Assembly: GCA_021234155.1 (NCBI GenBank)
Contig: JAJEKV010000074.1
Span: 3,176,532 to 3,240,531, forward strand
Direction: 5' to 3'
DNA: 64,000 nt
From: Isoetes taiwanensis
Taxonomy: Eukaryota > Streptophyta > Lycopodiopsida > Isoetales > Isoetaceae
Shown here in pieces: positions 36,567 to 48,030 of the stretch. Made by a program: the position numbers and the translations under genes. Within the stretch, counting starts at the first letter, position 1; each line of letters begins with the position of its first letter. The notes below the pieces were generated by a model. The model searched no databases. It was not told the DNA's origin and was given only the letters and a program-made list of their open reading frames with translations.

Positions 36567-36915
36567 GGAGCGACATCATTGTTCAACATTTAAATTAAAA
36601 TCCCCTGTCCCTTTGGTTTGGGTGCATATTCACACGGGTGACTCGCAACGCAGAGTCGCTTGGATAGGCATATTATTCACTCTTATTCCTTAATCTAAAC
36701 CGCACGAAAGTTCCTCATTGTGGGTATGCAAGTACAAAATTTGCTTACATCAGATAACAAGATTTGCAAAATACTATAAGATTTCCGCTTTAATAATTAT
36801 ATGGTGTTGATTTCAGACGCGTAAAATACAATTATGAGGGTCTCACGGGCTTCACGCCACTCGTGAATATGCACCTGTTCAAAGGGGGTTTAAGGGGATT
36901 TTAATTAAATGTGTT
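36567..36915 (-). mobile_element. Inverted-repeat element, truncated copy 2
   Basis: This is a diverged copy, in opposite orientation, of the element at 45,825-46,330. Shared landmarks are CATTTAAATTAAAATCCCCT and CTTTGGTTTGGGTGCATATT on the left; GGGTATGCAAGTACAAAA and CAAAATACTATAAGATTT inside; and AATATGCACC, CAAAGGGGGTTTAAGG, TTAATTAAATGTGTTGGACC on the right. The outer parts of the terminal repeats are missing or diverged: the left one starts only at the CATTTAAAT segment. No transposase is encoded. Confidence 0.65.
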
Positions 36916-38660
36916 GGACCCAATGGTCGCAGCACTAATGTCACGGTAGTTGTGTGTTGGTTGTTAATGTCAATGGTTGTTATGTGTCAGATTTAATTTT
37001 TATATGTTGATGCCTCATAATCGATTTTGCACGTGAACTAGAATTCATTTGAGTATTTCTATCCAGAAGCTTTTGAATTGATCACAATAAAGCAAATAGA
37101 ACATAAGTAAGTTACTCATAAAGATAGGAGCATTTATCCCATTATTCGGAAGTTATAAAGTTTGCAATACAAAGAAAACCCCCTCGCTATTATGCTACAT
37201 ATTGTTACTCACAACTATTTCTCTTCACAATGACAATTCACGTTTATCAATCCATATAATTTTGATGCTCCATCTCTAGCTTAAAGGTAATGCATGATTC
37301 ACCTTGTATGGTTCGATTAAAGTTCCAAACCTACAATATAAATGCATTCTTGTGGCCACTGCTTGACCGACCAAGGTGACATGGAAAATGGAATAATCCG
37401 CCTATTGTGCATAAGAACTACTGTTGGATTGAAGCTAAAGGTCAATAAGCAGAACAATTCACAGCCAAGAATATCCAAGAGTTGGAAGCAAAAACATAGG
37501 GCATAAACTCTAAACTCTTTTTGAATCGTTAAAGAAATCTTAGAAGGAAACAAAAGGGTTTTGCGTAAAGACTACATTGTAGAATCGGGGAACTAATACC
37601 TTGTAAAACATTATGCTAATCGAAGAAACATTAAAACAAATACCTTTGTAAGGTGAGCAAAAAATCCATCTCGCGGTAGTGTAAACTCCCAATAAGAATC
37701 CAAGAGGGCAAGTACACATGCACACACACATGCACACATGCACATGCACTTGCACTTGCACTTGTACCAGGACACATTACGGCTAATACATGCACCAATG
37801 GTTGTGTTAATTAATGTCAATGGTGGTTATGTGTTGGTTGTTAATGTCACTGTGGTTGTTATGTGTTGGGGATTTAATTTTATATGTTGATGCCTCTATA
37901 ATTGTATTTTGCACGTGAATTCAGAATTCATTTGAGGCTTTCATCCTCAGAGTTTTGAATTTGATCACAATAAAGCAAATAGAACATATAAAAGTTACCA
38001 TAAAGATAGAGCGCATTGATCCCATTATTCTCGAAGTGTTAAAGTTTGCAATACAAAAGAAACCTACATATGCCACATATTGTTACTTCCGCTAACTATT
38101 TCTCTTCACAATGACACCATTGTTTATCAATCCATATGGATTTGGATGCTCCATCTCTAGCTTAAAGGTAATAATGATTCACCTTATGGTTCATTAAAGT
38201 TCCAAACCTACAATATAAATGCATTCTTGTGGCCACCGCTGACTGGACTGCTGCATACGGAAAAGGGTATGGAAATAACTACCTGTGTGAAAAGAACTAT
38301 GGATTTCAGCTAAAGGCCGGGTCACAGGAACAATCTCGCAGCCTGTGAATATCCAGAGTTGTGCCAAAACATAGGGCCCTAAACTCTAAACTCTTTTGAA
38401 TCCGCTAAAGAACGAAAGGAAGAAAAACAAAGTGGGTTTTATAAAGACTACATTGTAGAATCAGAAACCAATACCTTGTAAAAAAAACATTATGCTAATC
38501 AAGAAACATTAAAAACAAATACCTTGTAAGCAGGAGCAAAACCCATCCTCGCAGAGTAAAATCCACTCCTAACAAGAACTAAGAGGGTAAGTACACATGC
38601 ATATGCACACATGCACACATGCACATGCACTTGCACTTTTTGCACATGCACAATACACAT
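36915..38660. repeat. Tandem duplication, ~880-bp period
   Basis: Two head-to-tail copies lie at about 36,915-37,793 and 37,794-38,660. Matching landmarks are TTTTGCACGTGAA (37,026 and 37,907), TTTGCAATACAAA (37,159 and 38,045), CCACAAGAATGCA reversed near 37,340 and 38,222, GACTACATTGTAGAATC (37,570 and 38,447), and AGTACACATGCA (37,711 and 38,589). Each copy begins with CCAATGG and TGTTAATGTCAATGG, words related to the terminal repeat of the neighbouring inverted-repeat element. Each ends in TGCACA-rich DNA. No protein similarity. Confidence 0.85.
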
Positions 38661-38822
38661 GACATGCATTACGCACATATGCACATGCACATAGATAGTA
38701 CGCATGCATACATACACATGTTAAAGGTTCATGCACAATCATCGCTGGCCATTGCATGTGCACATGCATGTGCATGTGTGCATGTGCATGTATGCATGTG
38801 CATGTGTTCATGCAATAAACAT
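38590..38822. repeat. Alternating TGCACA-rich DNA forming an inverted repeat
   Basis: CACATGCACACATGCACATG-type sequence at 38,592-38,660 is followed about 100 bp later by its approximate complement, CATGTGCACATGCATGTGCA and related, at 38,753-38,818. Long alternating purine-pyrimidine runs favour left-handed DNA, and the two arms could pair. A shorter tract at 37,711-37,760 lies at the end of the first 880-bp copy. Confidence 0.7.
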
Positions 38823-39770
38823 GCAGAGAAAAGACAACAACCCCTGATTGTTCCAACCAACAAAATCAACTTCAAAGGGCGTACTCTAGAAATACCTACT
38901 TAGTACACCCCAACCTAATACAACAACTAAATCACAGAAAACCATGAAAAAACGATAAAAATCTAAAAAGTAACCCCCTATTGTGCTATTATACAACAAC
39001 AATGCCCAATGGATTAATCCAACTCATGTACCACCACGCCTTGACAAGTTGGAGGAGAAAACAAGAATGATGTGCCTACGGAAGACGCATTCTCATCACT
39101 TCTAAAAGCTTCCTCGGGTTGTTAGCCTTTACAGCGTTGGAATATCTTCTACCATGGTTGTGAGACAAAGATCTATTACATGAAGTGCATGATGCCTTGA
39201 GATGTCAAAATTCGCTGTTGTCACAACTCAAATAATGAATACAATATTGTATATCTTGCTGTTTAAGAGTATTAAATTTTTAATCAGCCTAATAAATCCA
39301 AATATATAAAGACACTTTTAATTATTCAAATCCTAATGTTTTGTAATGAACTTCCCATGTTGCTAACATTTGTTGCTTTCCCTACTATGTTATTCATCGC
39401 GATCATAAATAACTTGCAAGTTTTTGCAATACGTCCAGCATTGAACCATGGGATGCACTTACGGCATATCTATTGTTCACAACTTTACTTCGCTAGTGGG
39501 CTTGGTAGCCTTATTGACGTACCTAAACCCAGCCTTTAAGAGGCTAAGTTGGTCGCCTCTATTTAGCTCAAGCACTACCGCCACCTCCACCATTGTGTGG
39601 ATTTGGTAGCGATTTTTTTCTAGGATAAAAATGTAAGTTAACCATTTATTTTAACGCTCTAATGTTTTTAAACGTAGCGTAACGCGGTTAGCGCCCTTCT
39701 TTTCCTATGTATACCGTTCATTGCCGCGGGTTATGGGCGGATCTTCTTCTTCACCACCACCGCCAAGAGA
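38823..39770. other. No gene recognised (38.8-39.8 kb)
   Basis: A 67-codon plus-strand frame (39,336-39,539) with hydrophobic N-terminus is the only sizeable one. Nothing else is seen. Confidence 0.3.
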
Positions 39771-39777
39771 TCTTTAA

Positions 39778-40595
39778 AAGGACCTCGTGATCCAGCAGAA
39801 GACGAAGAGCGTGGAACTCCTCGAGGATATCAACGACGCCGATAACCCCGAAGATAGGTGGAATGCCTTGCACTGATGTCGCCTTAAATGAGATTAAGGC
39901 CGCCGTGCCGTTGAACAAAGTGAAGTGAGGTCTGGCGCCTTACGACCCTCCACGCCATAGCTCATACACTCCTTCGCATCTAATCTTAGTCTGCCTCGTT
40001 AACGAGGAGAATGAACCCCCACGAAGGAGCCGACTGGCTTACGCTTCTGAGTGACGCACCTCTTCAAGCTCATAAAGATCGCGGCACCACCTCGCGACTA
40101 ATTTCCACGCATATATCTCTTTCAATATGAGTGAGTTCATCTTGAATTATGCCTTTTGTTCAATAACAATATTATCTTCATATGTTATCGAGCGTTGGAG
40201 TGTAGTAGCAAGAAGGTCGCCACAAAGATCAGCAGATGGCTACAATTTTGGAAGATGGCTAATAGTGTCACAACAATAGCCGCTTGCCATAACGCCCACA
40301 AGGGTGAATGGAACCGGATTTTAAGTGATGGTGAAAAAGAGAGGATCAAGGAGCTTTAGCGTAATATCCTGCTCAAGTCGAGAGATCTCATGGAGGGAGG
40401 TTTGTTCAAAGCAGTGGTAAAACATGTTAAAGCCAATTCGTGTATTAGCTCTTCGCTCTTCATTATAACCTCATTGTACTATATTTTATTTATATTTTGC
40501 AGAGGTAATCGAAGCAAACAAAGCTCTTTTGCCAAAGCTTTCGCTGTGGAGTCTCGATAGAGGGAAGTGGGCACAACTTATCCGTTGACTAATGA
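39778..40595 (+). pseudogene. Candidate split protein-coding gene, eroded, family unknown
   Basis: Several short plus-strand pieces have the codon use and charge pattern of real protein. KDLVIQQKTKSVELLEDIND then ADNPEDRWNAL lies at 39,778-39,870. TDVALNEIKAAVPLNKVK follows one frame over at about 39,872-39,925. A piece starting ALECSSKKVATKISRWLQFW runs from about 40,193 to ERIKEL at 40,357. After an in-frame TAG the same frame continues LLKSRDLMEGG to a donor-like GT near 40,400. A pyrimidine-rich TTTTGCAG (to 40,502) ends a ~104-bp intron, and the frame resumes as EVIEANKALLPKLSLWSLDR to a stop near 40,590. Another donor-like GTGAGT lies at 40,131. The preserved frame across the 104-bp intron argues for a former gene. 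Stops at 39,871, 39,926 and 40,357 break it, or are sequencing errors. I do not recognise the family. Confidence 0.45.
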
Positions 40596-40599
40596 GGAT

Positions 40600-41094
40600 T
40601 TCACATCATCTCCCATGAGCTCGCAGATAATTAGATGATGCCATGTGACTAAGTCCTTGTATCGCATTGTGTGTCGAAGGCCAACATATTATCAAAGAAA
40701 GGGGAAGCTTTTAGAACAGCGCGTTACTGATCGCCGAGGTAATGACGAAGCAAGTGGCGTTCCATAGCGCGCTAACAAGACTGGTCCTACGCTATGGCTT
40801 CCCCGATAAGCTTACTAGGCATATAATTTGGTTTATAATGGTGGTTCTCGAAATAACACTAACATTAGTTTTGGTGCTCATTCCTCAATAGGCTGCCATT
40901 TGTCGTCGCCCGCTAAAGATGAACGCGAAAGGGCTCAACAAGTACTATGCGCTATCGCGACGTTTCAATCGCTGCGAAAGGGGGGGATGAAGTGTGTATC
41001 ATCTTAATAGATAACTATTTGTGATCACAATGAACTAATTGTTATGTATACAATATAATGCGTAAATGAAGACAGAGCCAATGAAAAAAAGTTA
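40600..41094. other. No gene recognised (40.6-41.1 kb)
   Basis: May contain further eroded exons of the candidate gene upstream, but no frame is convincing. Confidence 0.25.
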
Positions 41095-41545
41095 AGAAGA
41101 AGAAGAGAGCAATAACTAAAGACTTAATATATTTTGTAATGTGCAAATTACATTGTGAAATATATTAATTCGAATCTAATTTAAATTTTTATATTGTTTT
41201 ATTATTTGTGATTTTTTTGCTATGTTAATTTTATGCTCGATTCTATTTTTATTCTTAGATTTATTAAAATTTAATTCATATACAACAATAATGCTTATCT
41301 ACCATTAATATAATTTAATAAATATTTGTTTCTATTTTTCGAATTTTTAAATTTTAAATATTTATTCTCATTTATTTTGTTCATATTTTAATATTTATTA
41401 ATTAATATATATTGGCAAGAATATTAATAAATATTACTAAATATTTATTTATATTAAATATTTGTTAATTTTGAATATGAATATTAATCAGTCTCATAAA
41501 TCATATTGAATAATATTAAAATAAATATTTTTTATCAAAATTCTT
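41095..41545. repeat. Extremely AT-rich block
   Basis: About 450 bp consist almost only of A and T, with repeated AATATTTATTAA-like words in both orientations. It stops sharply at 41,546, where the GC-rich island begins. No gene is possible here. Confidence 0.8.
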
Positions 41546-41547
41546 AA

Positions 41548-41990
41548 TCGCCGTTGAACGACGCTTGTTCAAGCAGCGGGCCAAAGCCGCCAGACAAACC
41601 GGTCAGCCCACGCAGTTACATGTGATACCACGCCGCTGAATGCCGTTGAACGAGCTTCACACGCCGCAGAACTATCGCCAATACACACGGCGAACGCCTT
41701 AATACTGATGGACATAATGACGGTACTTTCGGCCGCTGAACGACGCTGTTGTGCGTCATCCGCCACGCCACCGGGCCGCTGGCGCTGGCCACTCGCAAAG
41801 GCTGCCACCACGGTACGTTAACGACGCTTGAACGACGCCAAGTCAAGCCGCTTAAAGACGCCGCTGTTGCGACATATAGCGACGATAACGCTGCTTATCG
41901 ACGCCCGACGTTAAATAGCCGCTGCGACATCATTTTGCTGACATCATCGACGCGGTAACGACGCCTGACGCCGTAGAATATCGCCGTAAT
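41548..41990. repeat. GC-rich AACGACGC island 5
   Basis: About 440 bp of GC-rich DNA directly after the AT-rich block. AACGACGC occurs near 41,558, 41,736, 41,820, 41,830 and 41,952, with many ACGCCGC words. Between them lie stretches such as CGGGCCGCTGGCGCTGG that look bacterial in word use. The minus-strand frame 41,569-41,811 (80 codons) and its neighbours match no protein I know. This is the largest such island together with island 1. Confidence 0.6.
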
Positions 41991-44900
41991 GTGGCTTTGG
42001 TTTTGTAGTGAGACTTTGATCATTATAAATGGCATTTACAAGCATGCATATTTTTGCAAATCCATGGCAAGTCAGTAAGAAGATCACATAGTACCTCTAT
42101 TGCCGCTATCCAACATTATTCTCGCTTTATATTCCGTGAATCATTTTGTATCGTAATTTATTCATATGGTGTGCAGATTTTCCAATTGCCGGATTCTCGC
42201 ATATGAAGTGTCTATGCAACAAATCCAAAGCACCGATTTTCATTTTTATGGAACCTATGTTACTTTTTATCTCAGGGTTCTTTAATTTTAGATTGATAAG
42301 AACATTTACCTGAACTGTATATTAGACTGAATCGCACAATTTTAGCTCAAATCCAACTCTCTATGTAACTTACCGTGACATCGATCATTGTATGCAATTA
42401 TGCCATACATATTTTTGCAAAATCTATGGACAGTCAGGGAAGATCTCATATACCTCTTTATTGTAGCCTTCATCATTATGATTTTCTTTTCGCTTTTATT
42501 TCTCAGAATCACTTGTATCTAGAAGATAAGGGCTAATCGTGATTAATCGTGATTCCTACAAACCATATTGAATTCCTAGATCAATGATGTTTCGACATGT
42601 TAATTGTGCCATACTTTGTCAGATTTTTTCTTTTAAACCGCTTTATTTTTTATAAGCACATGTAGCCACTCATATCCATGGCACATGCTCCATATATGTG
42701 AGTTTAATCTACAAATTACATGCAAAAATGAGGCCATATAGAAAATATTTATACTAAATCCAATTTAATGCATCTCGGGTAAGTTTTCTCTAACCCAAGA
42801 CCAAGGACTTTTTAGGTTATGATGTATTTCTATGTTCTTGGGTGTATATCATTTATGAGGTCTTGAGAAATCCATATTTGTGCCTCTTTTAAATTTCTTT
42901 GAATTAACTAATTTTGTGTGTAAAGTTTCATGTGTCAAGCCAACAAAGAGGCATATTTTTCTCTTATTTCCATATTTTGAGAAGTTTCTGCTTACTATGT
43001 GGTTTTAATATAAGATTAAGTGAGTTTGGTATTCTTTACAATTAGAATTGACAAATGTGATGAGGCGGGAAAACATATATTTTGATGTGTGAATATCCAA
43101 TATGCGAGTATGGTGATGAAGCTTTTATTATTATATGTAAACCATATCGCCTCTTTGCAAGGTAACGATTGTCGGTGAAGTAACAAGCTAAATGTGCTCG
43201 GTCGATGTGGATCATGTTTGGTCGGTTTGTTCTCGGTTTTGAGTTTGCATATCTTCAATGGCATGGTTTTAAACTTTGCTTTGCGTTTCCAAAGCATAGT
43301 TCTAAACGCTTTTTCAGCAACACTTAATATTACATTGCTTGATGCAAATATCGAGAGTCTCCAAAGACAAGTCTTGTTGTTTTGGTACCGGCCCGCTTAT
43401 AAACCGCCTGCTATTGAACTAGCTATTCATTATTGCTTAATTTATTTTCAACAGATAGGCACAAGCTCATGCTTCAGCATGTGCCCTTTGGAATGAAGCA
43501 CAAGATCCTGCTACTCCAAGCCATGAGGTAAGCATTTTTCCTTATGCACAATTTCACGATCATTTTCTGGGCCAGGAATTTTTAGCTTCCTGGACTAGGG
43601 ACCCCATTAATATCTACAAGCTACCCTTCGTCCAGATATCCTTCTCTAGCAATAAAGAAATTGATAAAAGTCCAATCACTGTATCATTATCGGGCCATCC
43701 ATTTAATCCAGACCTTTCTAATATGACAAGTGATTAAGACAACTCTCCCCCATTTTGTTTTATATATTCACTATTATCCTCATTACAAATCCCAGCGTGA
43801 TCGTATGATATGGCATGAGTAATTAGTGACGCACATAGTTGAAGCTTTACTATCATTGCAATACTCAACAAGTCGACTTACAAATTTACATTACAAGTAT
43901 CCATAATAACCTGTCATGTAGTATATGCACTTTGTTTCCTATTTTTATTCTGGGCTTTAATCGTAGGCAAGTTTATCTCTGAAACCCGGTTGACGATTTG
44001 CGGAGCTCCATCAAGCATCTTTTGCATAAAAAATAGTCCTTTCTAAGGCAACATCCTCAATCCTTTACTCTAAATTAGGTCAATGGCGAATATGTAGCAT
44101 ACCGTGGGTTACTTTGTATTTTAAAATGCCACTAAGGTTTTATAAGATTTTGTATTTTAATTGATGTACTAATGCATCTAGGAGCGCTGCGACAGCCAAT
44201 GATAGTGATTTTCTATGTTTTCAATGGTGGGCACCCATGTTCTTTTTTTTTTAACCGGTGGTATATTAGTGGTCTACATGGCATGTGTAGCCCCGGTCTT
44301 TAATTCTGGGGTTGTTCTATCAAACCTGATGGCTTCAAGCGCTAATTTGGCAAACATAGATAGGGCCCGGACGGTCTCCGCGGTTTCATTATGTTAAAAA
44401 ATGAGACGCGGCATAACCTAGGTATGTGAAGCCACCGATCTTTGTTTGAATGGGATCAGAGTGGTGAATCCAAATTTGATCTTATTTCAAAGGGACTGGC
44501 CAAGGTGAGTCCTCGATTCACGGTGCATAAAATTTTAAGTGGACAAGTAGTTGAAGAGAGGCTCTGTAGAATCGGAGGTCGGGTTCGATGAAGTTGGGAA
44601 TTGAGTTCGATTACAGCGCGTTCTCGCCCGTGATGCTGTATCCCGCCTAATGATTTTGGTTTGATGTAGCTTGATCTCGGGCCCTTCTCTCAGATAATCG
44701 AGGGTTTTAGCATCCGGCTGTGGGATTTATAGAGTTTTTGAACAGATCATGGATAATTCATAACTTGAATATCTATCTCATATTTTCTCATCTATGCTTT
44801 TCTCATTTACAGACGCGAATGAGACATGTGATACTTGTGGATCCCATAAGTAGAGTATACGGCCGCATTTAACCGACCGATATTAGAGTAGAGCCTAGAC

Positions 44901-45820
44901 AACTTATTTTTGGTTTTTGTAACACTCATATGTAACACCGGGTTTCCCAAGACGTCGTAATCGTAGGAAACCGTCCGGCAATGCATCTCAGTAGTAGGCC
45001 TCGATGTCCGGATGACGCCCATGAAAGTCCAAGAAAAATGGGCTACAAACTTGAGGTAATTCAAGCCCCTTCCCAACTGGGTGATTCTTGTATTGTGTTA
45101 GATAATTTCTTAAGCATCAACTTTCCATTTATCTCAATGAAGCGTATCTTGAATATTTTGCCCCGCCCACAGTGAATGTTTTATGGTGGAGATGTGGCCA
45201 TCGGTTTCTTTTCTAAGAGAATAAACCACTACAAGAATATCATGGTCATTTTTCCCCTCGCGAATGCAATAGCATGGTCGTAACCAATATTTGAGTGGCG
45301 TAGACACATATAAAACCACGCCTCGAGCGACAGAGTTGGTCACATAAGAAATAGAAGTTGAGAACCTCACTCTTTCGTATTATATCTTCAGTGTTTTACG
45401 CAACGCCCACCTCAACACATCTATAATGCTCGCAATCCACGTATGTACCTAATATGACTTGGTGATTTGCCTAAATGGCCAGGAAGATGGGCATTTGAGA
45501 GAAACAAGCATAGATACAAAGTGGAATGATGGTAACCAACTCGGGTTCCAAAATGCTGAGAAATTTGTCACATCTCTGGTTTTCATATGTCCATGAGATG
45601 TTATCTATGGAATGATGCAAAAACTTGCTATGTATCTAGTGGTTACTTGGTGAAAATTGCAAAAATATCATACAAGAATAGGTGCTATGAAAAATATAGA
45701 AATTTATCCAAACCTTCTGCGGGTTATAGCAATCTACTCCTCTATGAACTCGCTGCCCATATATAAGGTATATTTTTGCAGAGCCTTGAAAGTTATAATT
45801 ATTCATCATTATATTAGACA
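41991..45820. other. No gene recognised (42.0-45.8 kb)
   Basis: AT-rich sequence. The largest frames (43,194-43,496 plus, 100 codons; 43,016-43,297 minus; 44,807-45,076 minus) have no recognisable motif. The stretch at 44,400-45,100 is somewhat more GC-rich and could be part of an old LTR element, without a diagnostic feature. Confidence 0.3.
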
Positions 45821-45824
45821 TTCT

Positions 45825-46330
45825 ACACTATCCTTTTTAAGGCCCGAAGGGGCCAAAATTTTTTAGTTAACACAAACCATTAACACACAATTAACATTAT
45901 TAACACAAACCATTGCATTTGACACATTTAAATAAAATCCCCTTTAAACCCCCTTTGGTTTGGGGTGCATATTCACACGGGGTTACGAGGGGCAGCTAGA
46001 GCCTAAAAAATTTACAATACATGTACAAAATTAACACCATTAAGCATATCTCAAATCTTATAGTATTTTTGCAAACCTTAATATACAAGATACAAAACTT
46101 GTACATGCATACCCCACAAACGAGGATCGCCATCTGCATCTTGGAATAAAGGGCAATATGCCCATCCGACACTGCTAGTCCTCAAGTAACCCCCGCAGGA
46201 ATATGCACCCAAACCAAAGGGGGCTTAAGGATTTTAATTTAAATGTGTCAAATGCAATGGTTTGTGTTAATAATGTTAATGTGCGTTAATGGTTTGTGTT
46301 AACTAAAATTTTGTCTCCTTCGGGGCCTTT
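45825..46330 (+). mobile_element. Non-autonomous inverted-repeat element (MITE/foldback-like), copy 1
   Basis: The ends are long inverted repeats of about 130 bp. Left, from 45,841: GGCCCGAAGGGGCCAAAA, then AGTTAACACAAACCATTAAC, ATTGCATTTGACACATTTAA, CCCCCTTTGGTTTGG and GTGCATATTC (to about 45,975). Right, from 46,200 to 46,327: the complement of the same words in reverse order, ending in CCTTCGGGGCC. Possible similarity continues a little outside (CTACACTATCC left against CTACATCCCTAG complement right). The 220-bp centre is unique and non-coding. Total length is about 490-505 bp, so any transposase must come from elsewhere. I could not identify a clean target-site duplication, so the superfamily stays open. 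Confidence 0.75.
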
Positions 46331-47965
46331 GGCTAGGGATGTAGGGATATTACCTAATACTTCTACTTAATCTCAAATTTCATTTTGGTGCTCTCGCATA
46401 ATTCTCATTTTGGCATCTCGCTGGTCGTGATCTTGGAAACCCCGAGACATCGTCTTGTCATTCCTCCATCGCATTATTGCTTCGAAGGTAGGGCATGCAT
46501 TTGTTCATTCCCTGCGGATAGCTTGTGTAACTCTTACAAAGCCACATGTATAGGGAAATGCTTTTGACATGACCTGAGCTTCATAAGGTGAGTCCTAAAT
46601 ATTGAATTTTTTTTATCCTTTTGACGTCTATGTTCATAGTCCACATGATGTAATGACTTACGTATTGATGCTATAAATTAGCTTAAAGCATACTTTGTTG
46701 TCTTTGAATAGATTCTATCAAAACAATACTTATTTCCAAATCTATGTCTATACCGTCATTCAATGACCATTTGGTTTATAAGATTACGTGAGCATACTTT
46801 GTTGTCTTGACTTACACTTGGTAAAAAGAACACTATGTGAAAAGCCATCTAGAACTCCAAATCTGCATTTTTAAACTATTTAGGCATGGCTTCATTCATT
46901 TGCTAAGATGTTTTATGTACGTAGATACTTTGAGGAAATTGTGATGCATTAATTCCCAAGTAAAGGACCTTTTCGCTGGTTTTGAGATTGAGGCGACAAA
47001 AATCAGACTTTATGCATGTTGAAAGTATTTGACTTAATGTTTACCGAACAAGCCCCATTGTCTTCAACTTAGATGCTAATGGTTTTCATCTTCTACTATA
47101 ACTTATGCTAGCAAGGTCTACATTTGCTGGAGAGGAAGTATTGTGTCATCAAACCAACCTAAATTAGAGAGGAGCTACCAAGCTCGCAAGGCATACCAGA
47201 GGATTACGATCACCATGGCATGCTTTTTAAATTTGATAATTTCTGAGTAAAAAGATCCCATGCTCAAGGCACACCGTAGTAGAGTTAGATTTGTATATTC
47301 GGATCATGTAGATTATATATAAACATTTTAAGCGTCATTTTAAAAATTAAAAACACTGCATGAGGCATGGTTGCAAGACTTTTAGATTCCTTGAACATCT
47401 TTTACGGCCTGTCCCCCCATACAAAGACATGGAACTTACTATGCTAGCTATGCTGAATGGAAAGAACTCAAAATATTTATCATACAATTTATTTACATGT
47501 TTTAAATAGGATAACAGAAGAATGCAAATCTTGGCACTAAAATTTATCCATCTTGGCTCTACTAGAATGCAAATCACATGGCCTATAAATTGGAGTTTAG
47601 TTTGGTTTCCACAGCTAAATAACTAACACCTTTTCTACTGTAAATAAATGTTCCAACCTATATCAACTATATCAACTATATAAGACTATTGTCCTACATA
47701 ACTACACTCACCCTTATCTAAATATACAACTCATATTGCAAGGCCTTATTGTAGGACCCTTCAAGGCGGAAACTATTATTGTACTTAACTATGCTCATCC
47801 ATATCCAACATCCAAGCATACATATAAGTATCAAAAAAATGCTCGATATTTTACTTGACCATCTCACCCCATAAGGTATTGAGCTCTTTCTTCACAACAT
47901 TAGCCATATTGTACACCCATGTTCAACTTTGAGAATTGCATGATGATCTATCTATATTCTAGCTT
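46331..47965. other. No gene recognised (46.3-48.0 kb)
   Basis: AT-rich, only short random frames (for example 46,385-46,567 plus, 47,347-47,577 minus). Nothing recognised. Confidence 0.3.
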
Positions 47966-47969
47966 CACT

Positions 47970-48030
47970 CATCTATATATAATAATAAAGGCGTTTTATG
48001 ATAGTCTATGCGCAATCTTGCGCGTTGAAT
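47970..48030 (+). mobile_element. Possible Helitron 5' terminus
   Basis: TCTATATATAATAATAAAGG (from 47,972), preceded by A, resembles the TC-starting 5' ends of plant Helitrons. It is followed 30 bp later by the perfect palindrome GCGCAATCTTGCGC. No 3' hairpin plus CTRRT end and no Rep/helicase protein were recognised downstream, so this is only a suggestion. Confidence 0.25.

Noticed and set aside
37540-38903. Histidine/cysteine/methionine-rich frames on both strands
   Set aside because: They are produced by the TGCACA-rich alternating tract and are not genes.
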